40,972 bases of DNA from Pseudomonadota bacterium (lineage in GTDB: Bacteria; Pseudomonadota; Gammaproteobacteria; Burkholderiales; Rhodocyclaceae), in NCBI GenBank assembly GCA_018262195.1, contig JAGTRS010000045.1, positions 1-40,972 on the forward strand, written 5' to 3'. The translations under genes were made by a program, and so were the position numbers. How positions within the stretch are numbered: position 1 is the first letter of the stretch; every line of letters starts with the position of its first letter. Positions 22,792 through 30,783 of this stretch are shown one piece after another. Below the pieces are notes generated by a model. It was not told the DNA's origin. It saw nothing but the letters and a program-made list of their open reading frames with translations, and searched no databases.

Positions 22792-23225
22792 AGCAATACC
22801 ACTACACAGATAGCGGCCTACGTAACCTCTGGTTAGCCAGCGGGTTTGAAGTCGTTGAAACTGAATATGGCACAGGCGTCGCTATTCATGACGTTGAAGG
22901 TCTGCATCGTGCCATTGGTGAGACATTAGCTCGTAAGGCATGGCTGACAGGGGCGGAGGTTCGTTTTCTCCGCAAGGAGATGGATATGTCTCAACGAGCT
23001 TTAGGCCAGCTTCTTGGTAATACAGACCAGGCGGTTGCCAAGTGGGAGAAGTTCGGCAAGGTTCCAAGGACAGCCGATAGAATGATTCGCCTAATTTACC
23101 TAGAGCACATTGGCGGAAATGTGCCAATTCGCCAAACCATTGAACGTATCAATGACACCGACCGCCAAGAGCATGAACGGCTGACGGCCGAAGAGAGCGA
23201 AAATGGATGGAGAATTGCAGCCTAG
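22788..23225 (+). CDS. HTH antitoxin-like regulator (MqsA/XRE C-terminal type)
   Basis: A 145-residue protein. Residues 1-50 form a small N-terminal region (GLRNLWLASGFEVVETEYG, VAIHDVEGLHRAIG). Residues about 53-105 form a helix-turn-helix with LTGAEVRFLRKEMDMSQRAL and LGNTDQAVAKWEKFGKVP, the MqsA-type pattern. Unlike YgiT/MqsA antitoxins it has no cysteine at all, so the usual zinc-binding N-terminal domain is absent. A charged tail of about 35 residues follows. The start overlaps the toxin-like gene stop by ATGA. It is the likely binder of the palindrome upstream of the pair. Antitoxin function is inference from context and domain type. Confidence 0.72.
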   Translation: MKQYHYTDSGLRNLWLASGFEVVETEYGTGVAIHDVEGLHRAIGETLARKAWLTGAEVRFLRKEMDMSQRALGQLLGNTDQAVAKWEKFGKVPRTADRMIRLIYLEHIGGNVPIRQTIERINDTDRQEHERLTAEESENGWRIAA

Positions 23226-23320
23226 CAGGTGGCTGCTGGGGGCATATTTGGTGGAATATCAGAAAATAGAGAAAACGCGGATCATTGTGCAACCGTAGTT
23301 TTCGAAGTGAGTTCGTTAGA

Positions 23321-23336
23321 CCTCCTCTCCACCATC
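23321..23336 (+). repeat. attR-like direct repeat (displaced tRNA-Ala 3' end)
   Basis: An exact second copy of CCTCCTCTCCACCATC, not attached to a tRNA. Upstream of it GAGTTCG also mirrors the T-loop region of tRNA-Ala at the same offset. Confidence 0.88.
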
Positions 23337-23345
23337 CAGATGTTG

Positions 23346-23372
23346 AAAAAGCCTGATTCGTCAGGCTTTTTT
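23346..23372 (+). terminator. Original tRNA-Ala terminator, now downstream of the insert
   Basis: AAAAAGCCTGA (23346-23356), loop TTCG, TCAGGCTTTTTT (23361-23372). It now lies 120 bases after the antitoxin-like gene. The bases 23373-23530 hold no gene I can support; they contain the upstream region of the CBS gene. Confidence 0.92.
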
Positions 23373-23530
23373 CGTTTGTGGCCGGGTTAGGGTTTTCCCT
23401 CGGGGTGCTTGTATTGCATTGCGATTCGCCGAATACTTTGTTCGCGTCGGGGAGGGGCTCAGCCAGAGGCATTTTCCCGAACCCGCAGAGATTCAGTTTG
23501 CACAACAACATCCGGATGGAGGATCGAGAC

Positions 23531-24115
23531 ATGACTTTGGCTGCCAAAGTGCGTACGCACAAGATTTCCAAGAACGCCACCCTGAGTGCTTCCGGCTACA
23601 ACCTGATCGGCCCTGATTCACCGGCTATCGAGGCGATGACTGATTTCCTGAGAGTCAATGTTGTCACCATTGGCGCTGATGCGTCCGTCGTTTCAGCCAA
23701 TGCCCGGATGATTTCACGCGGGGTGCGGATGCTGATGGTGACGAATGATGATGAGCGGGTGGATGGCCTGATCACCGCCCGGGACATCCTCGGCGAAAAG
23801 CCGTTGCAGGTCGCCCAGGCCCGTGGCTGCAAGCGGGATGAGTTGATGGTCGCTGACCTGATGACGCCGATCGGCAATGTCGACACGCTGTATCTGAACG
23901 AGGTGCTACATGCCCGCGTCGCAGATATTCTTGAGGCCCTGAAGCATCTGGGTCGCCAGCACATTCTGGTTGAGGATGTCGATCCGGTCACTGCCCTGCC
24001 ACGCGTGCGCGGCCTGTTTTCGGCGACACAGATCGGTCGCCTGCTTGGCGTGCCGGTGCTCAGTTTTGAACTGGCGAACACCTTTGCCGAGATCGAGGCA
24101 GCACTGGTTAACTGA
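23531..24115 (+). CDS. CBS-domain protein
   Basis: A 194-residue protein consisting largely of a pair of CBS motifs, modules that usually bind adenosine nucleotides and gate partner activity. Motif one is seen around NVVTIGADASVVSANARMISRGVR with LMVTNDDERVDGLITARDIL; motif two around LMTPIGNVDTLYLNEVLHA, with QHILVEDVDPV and RVRGLFSATQIGRLLG. No catalytic domain is fused. The start at 23531 has GGAGG 8 bases upstream; earlier in-frame starts cross the insert boundary region and are unlikely. It is a single-gene unit with a terminator behind it. The partner is unknown. Confidence 0.88.
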   Translation: MTLAAKVRTHKISKNATLSASGYNLIGPDSPAIEAMTDFLRVNVVTIGADASVVSANARMISRGVRMLMVTNDDERVDGLITARDILGEKPLQVAQARGCKRDELMVADLMTPIGNVDTLYLNEVLHARVADILEALKHLGRQHILVEDVDPVTALPRVRGLFSATQIGRLLGVPVLSFELANTFAEIEAALVN

Positions 24116-24170
24116 GTCTCGCGTTTGCCGCCTGGCACAGGATGCCCGGCGGTCAATCAAATTGAATCCA

Positions 24171-24199
24171 CAGCCTCAATTGTGAGGCTGGATTTTTTT
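24171..24199 (+). terminator. Intrinsic terminator of the CBS gene
   Basis: CAGCCTCA (24171-24178), loop ATTG, TGAGGCTG (24183-24190), then GATTTTTTT. Confidence 0.9.
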
Positions 24200-24252
24200 C
24201 TGCTTTTGGCCAAGCATGCATCATTTAACGCCAACGAAACCCTGGAGTTGTC

Positions 24253-26253
24253 ATGTCTGTACCAGCTCATCCCATTGCCGCCTCGCTACCGGGTTCCGAT
24301 ACCGGCAAGGTGGTTTCCGCCCGCAATGCTGTCCGGCTGATTCGCGATGGAGACACGGTGGCGACCGGCGGTTTTGTCGGCATTGGTTTTGCTGAAAACA
24401 TCGCCGTGGCGTTGGAGCAGCGTTTCCTCGAAAGCCGGGAGGCCGACCTGCAGGGTGTTGGTTCGCCGCGTAATCTGACGCTGGTTTACGCCGCCGGGCA
24501 GGGCGATGGCAAGGAGCGCGGCCTGAACCATCTTGGTCACGACGGGCTGGTCGCCAAGGTGATCGGCGGACACTGGGGCTTGGTGCCGAAGCTGCAGGAA
24601 CTGGCCGTCTCGAACCGCATCGAGGCCTACAACCTGCCGCAGGGAGTGATCACTCACTTGTTTCGCGACATCGCTGCCGGCAAGCCGGGGACGATCACCC
24701 GTGTCGGAATGGGCACTTTTGTCGATCCGCTGTTCGGTGGCGGCAAACTGAATGAAAAGACAAAGGTGGATATCGTCCGCCGCATGGAAATCGACGGCGA
24801 GGACTACCTGTTCTACAAGGCCTTCCCGATCCACGTCGGGATCATTCGCGGCACGACGGCCGATCCGGATGGCAACATCACGATGGAGAAAGAGGCGCTG
24901 ACGCTGGAGGCACAGGCCATCGCGATGGCGGCGCGCAATTCGGGCGGCATCGTCATCGCCCAGGTCGAGCGCATTGCCGAACGCGGCACGCTGAATCCGC
25001 GGCAGGTGAAAATTCCCGGCATCCTGGTCGATTGCGTCGTGGTCGCCGAAAAGCCGGAGTACCACATGCAGACCTTCATCGAGCCCTACAGCCCGGCCTT
25101 CTCCGGCGAGATCAAGGTGCCGATGTCGGCCATCCCGGCTATGGCCATGAGCGAGCGCAAGATCATCGCCCGTCGGGCGGCCATGGAGCTCAAGGCCAAC
25201 GCCATCGTCAATCTTGGCATCGGCATGCCGGAAGGGGTGGCCAACGTCGCGGCGGAAGAGCACATCATCGACCTGCTGACCCTGACCGCCGAACCTGGCG
25301 TCATTGGCGGTGTGCCGGCAGGCGGCCTGAATTTCGGTGCGGCGACCAACACCCAGGCGATCATCGACCAGCCCAGCCAGTTCGACTTCTATCAGGGGGG
25401 CGGGCTGGACATCGCCTTTCTCGGACTGGCTCAGGCCGACCAGCAGGGTAATCTGAATGTTTCCAAGTTCGGTCCGCGACTCGCCGGCTCGGGAGGCTTC
25501 ATCGACATTTCGCAGAATGCCAAGAAGGTCGTTTTTGTCGGCACCTTTACGGCGGGCAATCTCGATGTCGCGCTTGAAGGCGGCAAGCTGAAAATTCTTG
25601 AAGACGGCAAGTCGATCAAATTCGTCGGTGAGGTCGAGCATCGCACATTCAGCGGCCCGGAGGCTGCCCGGCGCGGCAAGGAGGTGATCTATATCACCGA
25701 GCGATGTGTCTTCCGCCTTACCGCCAAAGGCTTGCTCCTGACCGAAATTGCCCCGGGCGTCGATCTGCAGAAGGATATTCTCGATCGCATGGCTTTCCGG
25801 CCGATCATCGATGGCGAGCCGGCACTGATGGACGAGCGCATTTTCCGCGAGGAGCCGATGGGGATTCGCCCGGAACTGCTGGAAGTGCCGCTGGCCCAGC
25901 GCCTGTCCTACGATCTCGGCAAGAACCTGTTCTTCCTCGATTTCTCCGGGCTCAGCGTACGCAGCGGTGAGGATATCCGGCGCATCGAAGCGGCGGTCGA
26001 AGCGGCGCTGGCGCCGATCGGCCACAAGGTCAACGCCATCGTCAATTACGACCGCTTCAGCATCCTGCCGGAGCTGATTGACGACTACATCGCGATGGTG
26101 AAGGGCGTTGTCGAACGCCATTACCACGATGTGACCCGTTACACGTCGAGCACTTTCCTGCGCATGAAGCTGGGAGAGGCGCTGGAGAAACGGGATATCT
26201 CGCCAAAGCTCTACGAGACGGCCGATCTGGCCCGAGGGCAATTGGCGACCTAG
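24253..26253 (+). CDS. Acyl-CoA:carboxylate CoA-transferase, fused subunits, with C-terminal extension
   Basis: A 666-residue family I CoA-transferase in which alpha and beta subunits are fused, as in YdiF and propionate CoA-transferase. The alpha half includes [14 protein letters not shown] and [14 protein letters not shown]; the beta half includes [40 protein letters not shown] with the likely catalytic glutamate E347, and [18 protein letters not shown]. About 130 residues beyond the usual YdiF length form a C-terminal extension (from roughly 535), conserved-looking but without a name I know. The enzyme probably moves CoA among acetate, propionate or other acids; the exact pair is not readable. 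Ribosome-binding site CTGGAG precedes the ATG. It stands alone between the CBS gene and the efflux genes. Confidence 0.87.
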   Translation: MSVPAHPIAASLPGSDTGKVVSARNAVRLIRDGDTVATGGFVGIGFAENIAVALEQRFLESREADLQGVGSPRNLTLVYAAGQGDGKERGLNHLGHDGLVAKVIGGHWGLVPKLQELAVSNRIEAYNLPQGVITHLFRDIAAGKPGTITRVGMGTFVDPLFGGGKLNEKTKVDIVRRMEIDGEDYLFYKAFPIHVGIIRGTTADPDGNITMEKEALTLEAQAIAMAARNSGGIVIAQVERIAERGTLNPRQVKIPGILVDCVVVAEKPEYHMQTFIEPYSPAFSGEIKVPMSAIPAMAMSERKIIARRAAMELKANAIVNLGIGMPEGVANVAAEEHIIDLLTLTAEPGVIGGVPAGGLNFGAATNTQAIIDQPSQFDFYQGGGLDIAFLGLAQADQQGNLNVSKFGPRLAGSGGFIDISQNAKKVVFVGTFTAGNLDVALEGGKLKILEDGKSIKFVGEVEHRTFSGPEAARRGKEVIYITERCVFRLTAKGLLLTEIAPGVDLQKDILDRMAFRPIIDGEPALMDERIFREEPMGIRPELLEVPLAQRLSYDLGKNLFFLDFSGLSVRSGEDIRRIEAAVEAALAPIGHKVNAIVNYDRFSILPELIDDYIAMVKGVVERHYHDVTRYTSSTFLRMKLGEALEKRDISPKLYETADLARGQLAT

Positions 26254-26368
26254 AGGGGAGACCCGTCGGGCCGGGTTCCAGTTGCTAACCGGGCGGTCAC
26301 TACGGCGATGACATGACGGTGGAGCAAGGTATCATTGCCGGATCGCAGTGGTGGACACAGGTTTTGGC

Positions 26369-27502
26369 ATGAAAATGAATTTGTCGGGGGCTCTTGCCGG
26401 GCGGAAAACCCGTATTGCACTGGTGCTGGCTGCCGTTGTGGCCGGTGCTGCTTTCTTCATGCGTTCCGAGTCGCCCAAGCCGGCTGAGCCGGCCAAGGTC
26501 GCAGGAGCAAGTCGGCCGGCGCTGACCGTGCGCCTGACAGCACCCCAGACGGAGAGCTGGCCGCTGGTCCTGCCGGCCAACGGCAATGTCGTCGCCTGGC
26601 AGGAGGCCGTGATCGGCCCCGAGATCGCCAACTACCGGATCACCGAGGTGCGTGTCCAGGTTGGTGATCTCGTCAAGAAAGGCCAGGTACTGGCCCGCAT
26701 CGCCAGCGATACCGTGGCCAGCGAACTGGCCGAGGCCAAGGCATCGGTAGCCGAACTCGAAGCCAGTGCTGCCGAGGCCAAGAGCAATGCCGAACGGGCG
26801 AAGGAGCTGAAGGAAAAAGGCTTCTACAGCTCGCAACTCAATACCCAATACCAGACCGCCGAACACACCGCGCTGGCCCGCCTGGCCGCGGCCCGTGCGA
26901 GGCAGCAGGCGGCGGGGCTGAAGATGGACAAGACCGGCGTGCTGGCGCCGGACGACGGCGTGATTTCGGCGCGCAGTGCGACGGTCGGCTCGCTGACCCA
27001 GCCTGGGCAGGAGTTGTTCCGGCTGATTCGCGGCGGCCGCCTGGAGTGGCGGGCAGAAGTACCGTCTGCCGATCTCGGCAAGCTCCGGGCCGGAGTGCTC
27101 GCCACGCTGACGGCGCCGAGTGGCGAGACGGTCAAGGGGTCGGTGCGTGCCGTTGCGCCCAGCGTCGATCCGCAGACGCGCAGCGGGCTGGTCTATGTCG
27201 ACCTGCCGGCCACGGCCGCCATTCGCGCCGGCATGTTTGCCCGTGGCGAGTTCCAGTTGGCGCAAAGTCCGGCCCTGACGCTGCCCCAATCGGCGCTGGT
27301 CCTGCGCGAAGGGTTTGCCTATGTGTTCCGGCTGGAGGGCGAGGATCGCGTGGCACAGACCAAGGTCGAGCTTGGTCGTCGTCTTGGAGAACGGGTCGAA
27401 ATTGTTTCCGGGCTGAATGGCGGGGCCAGGGTTGTCGAGACGGGTGCCGGTTTCCTGGCCGACGGCGATGCCGTGAAGGTCGTCGAAGGAAATTCAAAAT
27501 GA
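26369..27502 (+). CDS. RND efflux periplasmic adaptor (membrane fusion protein)
   Basis: A 377-residue HlyD/AcrA-type adaptor. The N terminus has a membrane anchor or uncleaved signal (IALVLAAVVAGAAFFM). A split lipoyl-like domain (ANGNVVAWQEAVIGPEIANY and MDKTGVLAPDDGVISAR) flanks an alpha-hairpin coiled coil of about 70 residues (ELAEAKASVAELEASAAEAK). Beta-barrel and membrane-proximal parts follow (GQELFRLIRGGRLEWRAEVP). There is no lipobox. I take the ATG at 26369; a GTG at 26348 is possible. It precedes the RND pump by 85 bases and is clearly its partner. No outer-membrane factor gene is nearby, so a TolC-like protein from elsewhere is needed. The region 26254-26368 shows nothing convincing. 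Confidence 0.92.
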   Translation: MKMNLSGALAGRKTRIALVLAAVVAGAAFFMRSESPKPAEPAKVAGASRPALTVRLTAPQTESWPLVLPANGNVVAWQEAVIGPEIANYRITEVRVQVGDLVKKGQVLARIASDTVASELAEAKASVAELEASAAEAKSNAERAKELKEKGFYSSQLNTQYQTAEHTALARLAAARARQQAAGLKMDKTGVLAPDDGVISARSATVGSLTQPGQELFRLIRGGRLEWRAEVPSADLGKLRAGVLATLTAPSGETVKGSVRAVAPSVDPQTRSGLVYVDLPATAAIRAGMFARGEFQLAQSPALTLPQSALVLREGFAYVFRLEGEDRVAQTKVELGRRLGERVEIVSGLNGGARVVETGAGFLADGDAVKVVEGNSK

Positions 27503-27594
27503 GCCTTTTTTTCGGGCCGACCCCGGGGCCAGCCGCTGTTTCCGTGGTCGTAGCATTTGAGTTTTCCGGGCAAATAGGGGGCGTGGCGTGCTGA
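27499..27594 (+). CDS. Possible 31-residue ORF coupling adaptor and pump genes
   Basis: ATG at 27499 overlaps the adaptor stop (ATGA) and the frame ends at 27594, seven bases inside the pump gene that begins at 27588. It would encode MSLFFGPTPGPAAVSVV plus 14 more residues. Its only support is the double overlap; it may serve to carry ribosomes to the GTG start. Confidence 0.25.
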   Translation: MSLFFGPTPGPAAVSVVVAFEFSGQIGGVAC

Positions 27595-30500
27595 ATGTTT
27601 CGTCATGGTCGATCCGCAACCCGATTCCGGCCATCCTCTTTTTTGTTCTGCTGACGCTGGCTGGTGTCATGGCCTTCAAGGCGATGAAAATCCAGCAGTT
27701 CATGGACATCGACCTGCCGACCGTCACGGTCACCGCCAGCCTGCCAGGCGCCGCACCGGCCCAGATGGAAACCGAGGTGGCGCGCAAGATCGAGAATTCG
27801 GTAGCGACGCTGCAGGGCATCAAGCATATCTACACCAAGGTCCAGGACGGCACGGCGACGGTGACCGTCGAGTTCCGCCTGGAAAAGCCGACGCAGGAGG
27901 CGGTCGACGACGTGCGCGATGCCGTCTCGCGCATCCGCGCCGATCTGCCCGGTGATCTCAAGGACCCAGTGATCAGCAAGGTCAACTTGTCCGGCGCGCC
28001 GATCCTGACTTATACCGTGGCGTCGAGCCGGATGGACGACGAGGCGCTGTCGTGGTTTGTCGACAACACCGTGAGCAAGGCACTCCTGTCGGCGCGCGGC
28101 GTCGGCGCGGTGGCGCGGGTCGGCGGCGTGACGCGGGAAATCCGCATCGAACTCGACCCAGCGCGGATGCTGGCGCTCAACGCGACGGCTGCCGATATCT
28201 CGCGCCAGTTGCGGCAGACTCAGCAGGATGCCTCCGGCGGCCGTTCCGACATTGGCGGCATCGAGCAATCGGTGCGCACCATCGCCACCGTCCAGCGCGC
28301 CGAAGAACTCGGCGCCATGGACATCGTGCTCTCCGACGGCCGGCGCATCCGCCTTGACCAGGTGGCGAAAGTCAGCGACACAGTTGGCGAGCAGCGCACC
28401 GCTGCACTGCTCAACGGCAAGCCGGTGGTCGGCTTTGAAATCACCCGCAGCAAGGGCGCCGGCGAAGTCGAGGTGGCCGATCACATCAAGCTGGTGCTCG
28501 AAAAGCTGAAGGCCGATCACCCGGATATCGAAATCACCGAGGCCTTCAATTTCGTCGATCCGGTCATCGAAAACTACGAAGGCTCAATGAAGCTGCTGAT
28601 CGAAGGTGCGCTGCTTGCCGTGCTGGTCGTCTGGCTCTTCCTGCGTGACGGCCGGGCCACCTTCGTTTCGGCCGCCGCCCTGCCCCTGTCGGCGATTCCG
28701 ACCTTCGCGGCGATGTATCTGATGGGCTTCACGCTCAATGTCGTCACCCTGCTCTCGATGTCGCTGGTGGTCGGCATATTGGTGGATGACGCCATCGTCG
28801 AGATCGAAAACATCATGCGCCACCTGCGCATGGGCAAGACGCCCTACCAGGCGGCCATGGAGGCGGCCGACGAAATCGGTCTGGCGGTCATCGCCACTAC
28901 CTTCACGCTGATCGCCGTCTTCCTGCCCACCGCCTTCATGAGCGGCGTACCGGGCAAGTTTTTCGTGCAGTTTGGCTGGACGGCGGCGATAGCCGTCTTC
29001 TTCTCGCTGGTCGTCGCCCGCATGCTGACGCCGATGATGGCCGCCTACATCCTGCGCCCGATCGCCCACGACGTGCCGACGCCGGGCTGGCTGAAACGTT
29101 ACGAAGGCTGGGCGGCGTGGTGTTTGAAGCATCGTGCCTTGACCATGCTTGCCGCCACCGTATTCTTCGTTGGCTCCTTCATGCTCGTGCCGCTGCTGCC
29201 CAAGGGATTTCTGCCGCCGGACGATGTTTCGCAAACGCAGATCTACCTGTCCCTGCCGCCCGGCGTCACGTTCAAGGAAACACTGGCAGCCGCCGAACAG
29301 GCGCGGGTCATCGCCCAGGCCAATCCGCATGTCCGGCTGGTATATACCGCAGTCGGCGGCGGCAAGGCAGGCAGCGACCCATTCGCCCCCGCCGGTGCTG
29401 CCGAAGTCCGCAAGGCGACGCTGACCCTGAACCTGACGCCGCGCGGTGAGCGCTCAGGGATCAGCAAGCAAGTCATCGAAGGCCAGTTGCGCGCAGGGCT
29501 GGCCGCCATTCCCGGGGTCCAGGTCAAGGTTGGCCTGGCATCGGGCAACGAGAAATACATCCTTGTGCTGGCCAGCGAAAATGGCCCGCTGCTGGCTGAG
29601 CATGCCCGTGTGGTAGAGCGCGAACTGCGCAGCCTCACCGGCATCGGCAACATTACCTCGACGGCCAGCCTGGTTCGTCCGGAACTGGTCATTCGCCCCG
29701 ATTTCGCGCGGATGGCTGATCTCGGGGTGACGTCCGCGGCCATCGCCGACACCTTGCGCATCGCCACCGCCGGCGACTACGACCAGGGCCTGGCCAAGCT
29801 CAACCTTGCCCAGCGCCAGGTCCCCATCGTCGTCAAACTGCCGCCTGCCGCCCGCGCAGATCTGGCCTTGCTCGAACGGCTCACCGTCCCCGGCAAGCAC
29901 GGCCCGGTGCTGCTGGCCAATGTGGCCAGCGTCGGCATCGCCGGCGGACCCGCCGAAATTGACCGCTACGACCGCCTGCGCAATATCAATTTCGAAGTCG
30001 AACTGAACGGTGTGCCGCTCGGCGAAGTCGAGGCCAAGGCGCTGGCATTGCCCAGCCTGGCGAACCTGCCGCCCGGCATTATCCAGGCCACCATCGGCGA
30101 TGCCGAGGCGATGGGGGAACTGTTCCAGAGCTTCTCGCTGGCCATGGCGACCGGCGTGCTTTGCATCTACATTGTGCTGGTCCTGCTCTTCAAGGACTTC
30201 GTCCAGCCGGTGACCATCCTCGCCGCGCTGATCCTGTCGGTGCCGGGGGCTTTCCTGGCCCTCTTCGTCACCCAGACGGCGCTGTCCATGCCGTCGATGA
30301 TCGGCCTGATCATGCTGATGGGCATCGCCACCAAGAACTCCATCCTGCTCATCGACTACGTCGTGCTGGCCCGCCGCGATCATGGCCTCGACCGCTGGAG
30401 CGCGCTGCTCGACGCCTGCCGCAAGCGGGCGCGGCCGATCGTCATGACCACGGTCGCGATGGGCGCCGGCATGATGCCGATTGCGCTCGGTATCGGCACC

Positions 30501-30653
30501 GACCCGAGCTTCCGTGCGCCGATGGCCATCGTCGTCATCGGTGGTCTGATCACCTCGACCTTCCTCAGCTTGCTGGTCATCCCGGTTGTCTTTACCTACG
30601 TCGATGACCTGATCCTCTGGGTCAGGGTGAGGCTCGGGTCGCGACAAAGCTGA
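27588..30653 (+). CDS. RND-family efflux pump, inner-membrane transporter
   Basis: A 1021-residue HAE1/MdtBC-like proton-driven pump with twelve membrane helices and two large periplasmic loops. The first helix region is NPIPAILFFVLLTLAGVMAF. Helix 4 carries the proton-relay pair in GILVDDAIVEIENIM (D400/D401). The second half has PSMIGLIMLMGIATKNSILL and the family-typical RPIVMTTVAMGAGMMPIAL. The GTG start is accepted because AGGGGG lies 6 bases upstream and the sequence starts exactly like the family (WSIRNPIPAI). With the adaptor it forms a drug/solute exporter; the substrate cannot be inferred. The stop is followed by 130 bases without a gene, which hold a possible -10 (GATAAT at about 30693). 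Confidence 0.95.
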   Translation: MLNVSSWSIRNPIPAILFFVLLTLAGVMAFKAMKIQQFMDIDLPTVTVTASLPGAAPAQMETEVARKIENSVATLQGIKHIYTKVQDGTATVTVEFRLEKPTQEAVDDVRDAVSRIRADLPGDLKDPVISKVNLSGAPILTYTVASSRMDDEALSWFVDNTVSKALLSARGVGAVARVGGVTREIRIELDPARMLALNATAADISRQLRQTQQDASGGRSDIGGIEQSVRTIATVQRAEELGAMDIVLSDGRRIRLDQVAKVSDTVGEQRTAALLNGKPVVGFEITRSKGAGEVEVADHIKLVLEKLKADHPDIEITEAFNFVDPVIENYEGSMKLLIEGALLAVLVVWLFLRDGRATFVSAAALPLSAIPTFAAMYLMGFTLNVVTLLSMSLVVGILVDDAIVEIENIMRHLRMGKTPYQAAMEAADEIGLAVIATTFTLIAVFLPTAFMSGVPGKFFVQFGWTAAIAVFFSLVVARMLTPMMAAYILRPIAHDVPTPGWLKRYEGWAAWCLKHRALTMLAATVFFVGSFMLVPLLPKGFLPPDDVSQTQIYLSLPPGVTFKETLAAAEQARVIAQANPHVRLVYTAVGGGKAGSDPFAPAGAAEVRKATLTLNLTPRGERSGISKQVIEGQLRAGLAAIPGVQVKVGLASGNEKYILVLASENGPLLAEHARVVERELRSLTGIGNITSTASLVRPELVIRPDFARMADLGVTSAAIADTLRIATAGDYDQGLAKLNLAQRQVPIVVKLPPAARADLALLERLTVPGKHGPVLLANVASVGIAGGPAEIDRYDRLRNINFEVELNGVPLGEVEAKALALPSLANLPPGIIQATIGDAEAMGELFQSFSLAMATGVLCIYIVLVLLFKDFVQPVTILAALILSVPGAFLALFVTQTALSMPSMIGLIMLMGIATKNSILLIDYVVLARRDHGLDRWSALLDACRKRARPIVMTTVAMGAGMMPIALGIGTDPSFRAPMAIVVIGGLITSTFLSLLVIPVVFTYVDDLILWVRVRLGSRQS

Positions 30654-30783
30654 AGATTGCTATCAGGGGAATGGTTGGGCGCCGTGTAATTGGCGATAAT
30701 CTGGCCGAGCTTTTTTCGCTTGAATCCTGCGCTGCTTGCTGAAGTTTTTGGCGGCTTGGCAGAAACGATGATCGACAGGACCC

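Larger units (their letters stand above)
22219..23336 (+). mobile_element. 1.1-kb integrase-less insert in tRNA-Ala carrying a toxin-antitoxin-like pair
   Basis: The segment between the two 16-bp repeats spans one 1,102-bp unit. It holds a terminator, a promoter with palindromic operator, a DUF4258-like gene and an HTH gene in ATGA overlap, and a short tail. By eye it is clearly richer in A+T than the flanking chromosome. The displaced right-hand copy of the tRNA end is followed after 9 bases by a strong terminator that would originally have ended the tRNA-Ala transcript. No integrase or transposase is encoded. It may be a relic of a larger island or a cassette mobilised in trans. Confidence 0.75.

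Noticed and set aside
23309..23336. A second partial tRNA-Ala gene
   Set aside because: Only the 3' acceptor half and a GAGTTCG segment are present; it is explained as the displaced attachment-site copy, not a tRNA gene.
24286..26241. 651-residue open frame antisense to the CoA transferase
   Set aside because: Shadow of a well-supported gene; no start context or motifs.
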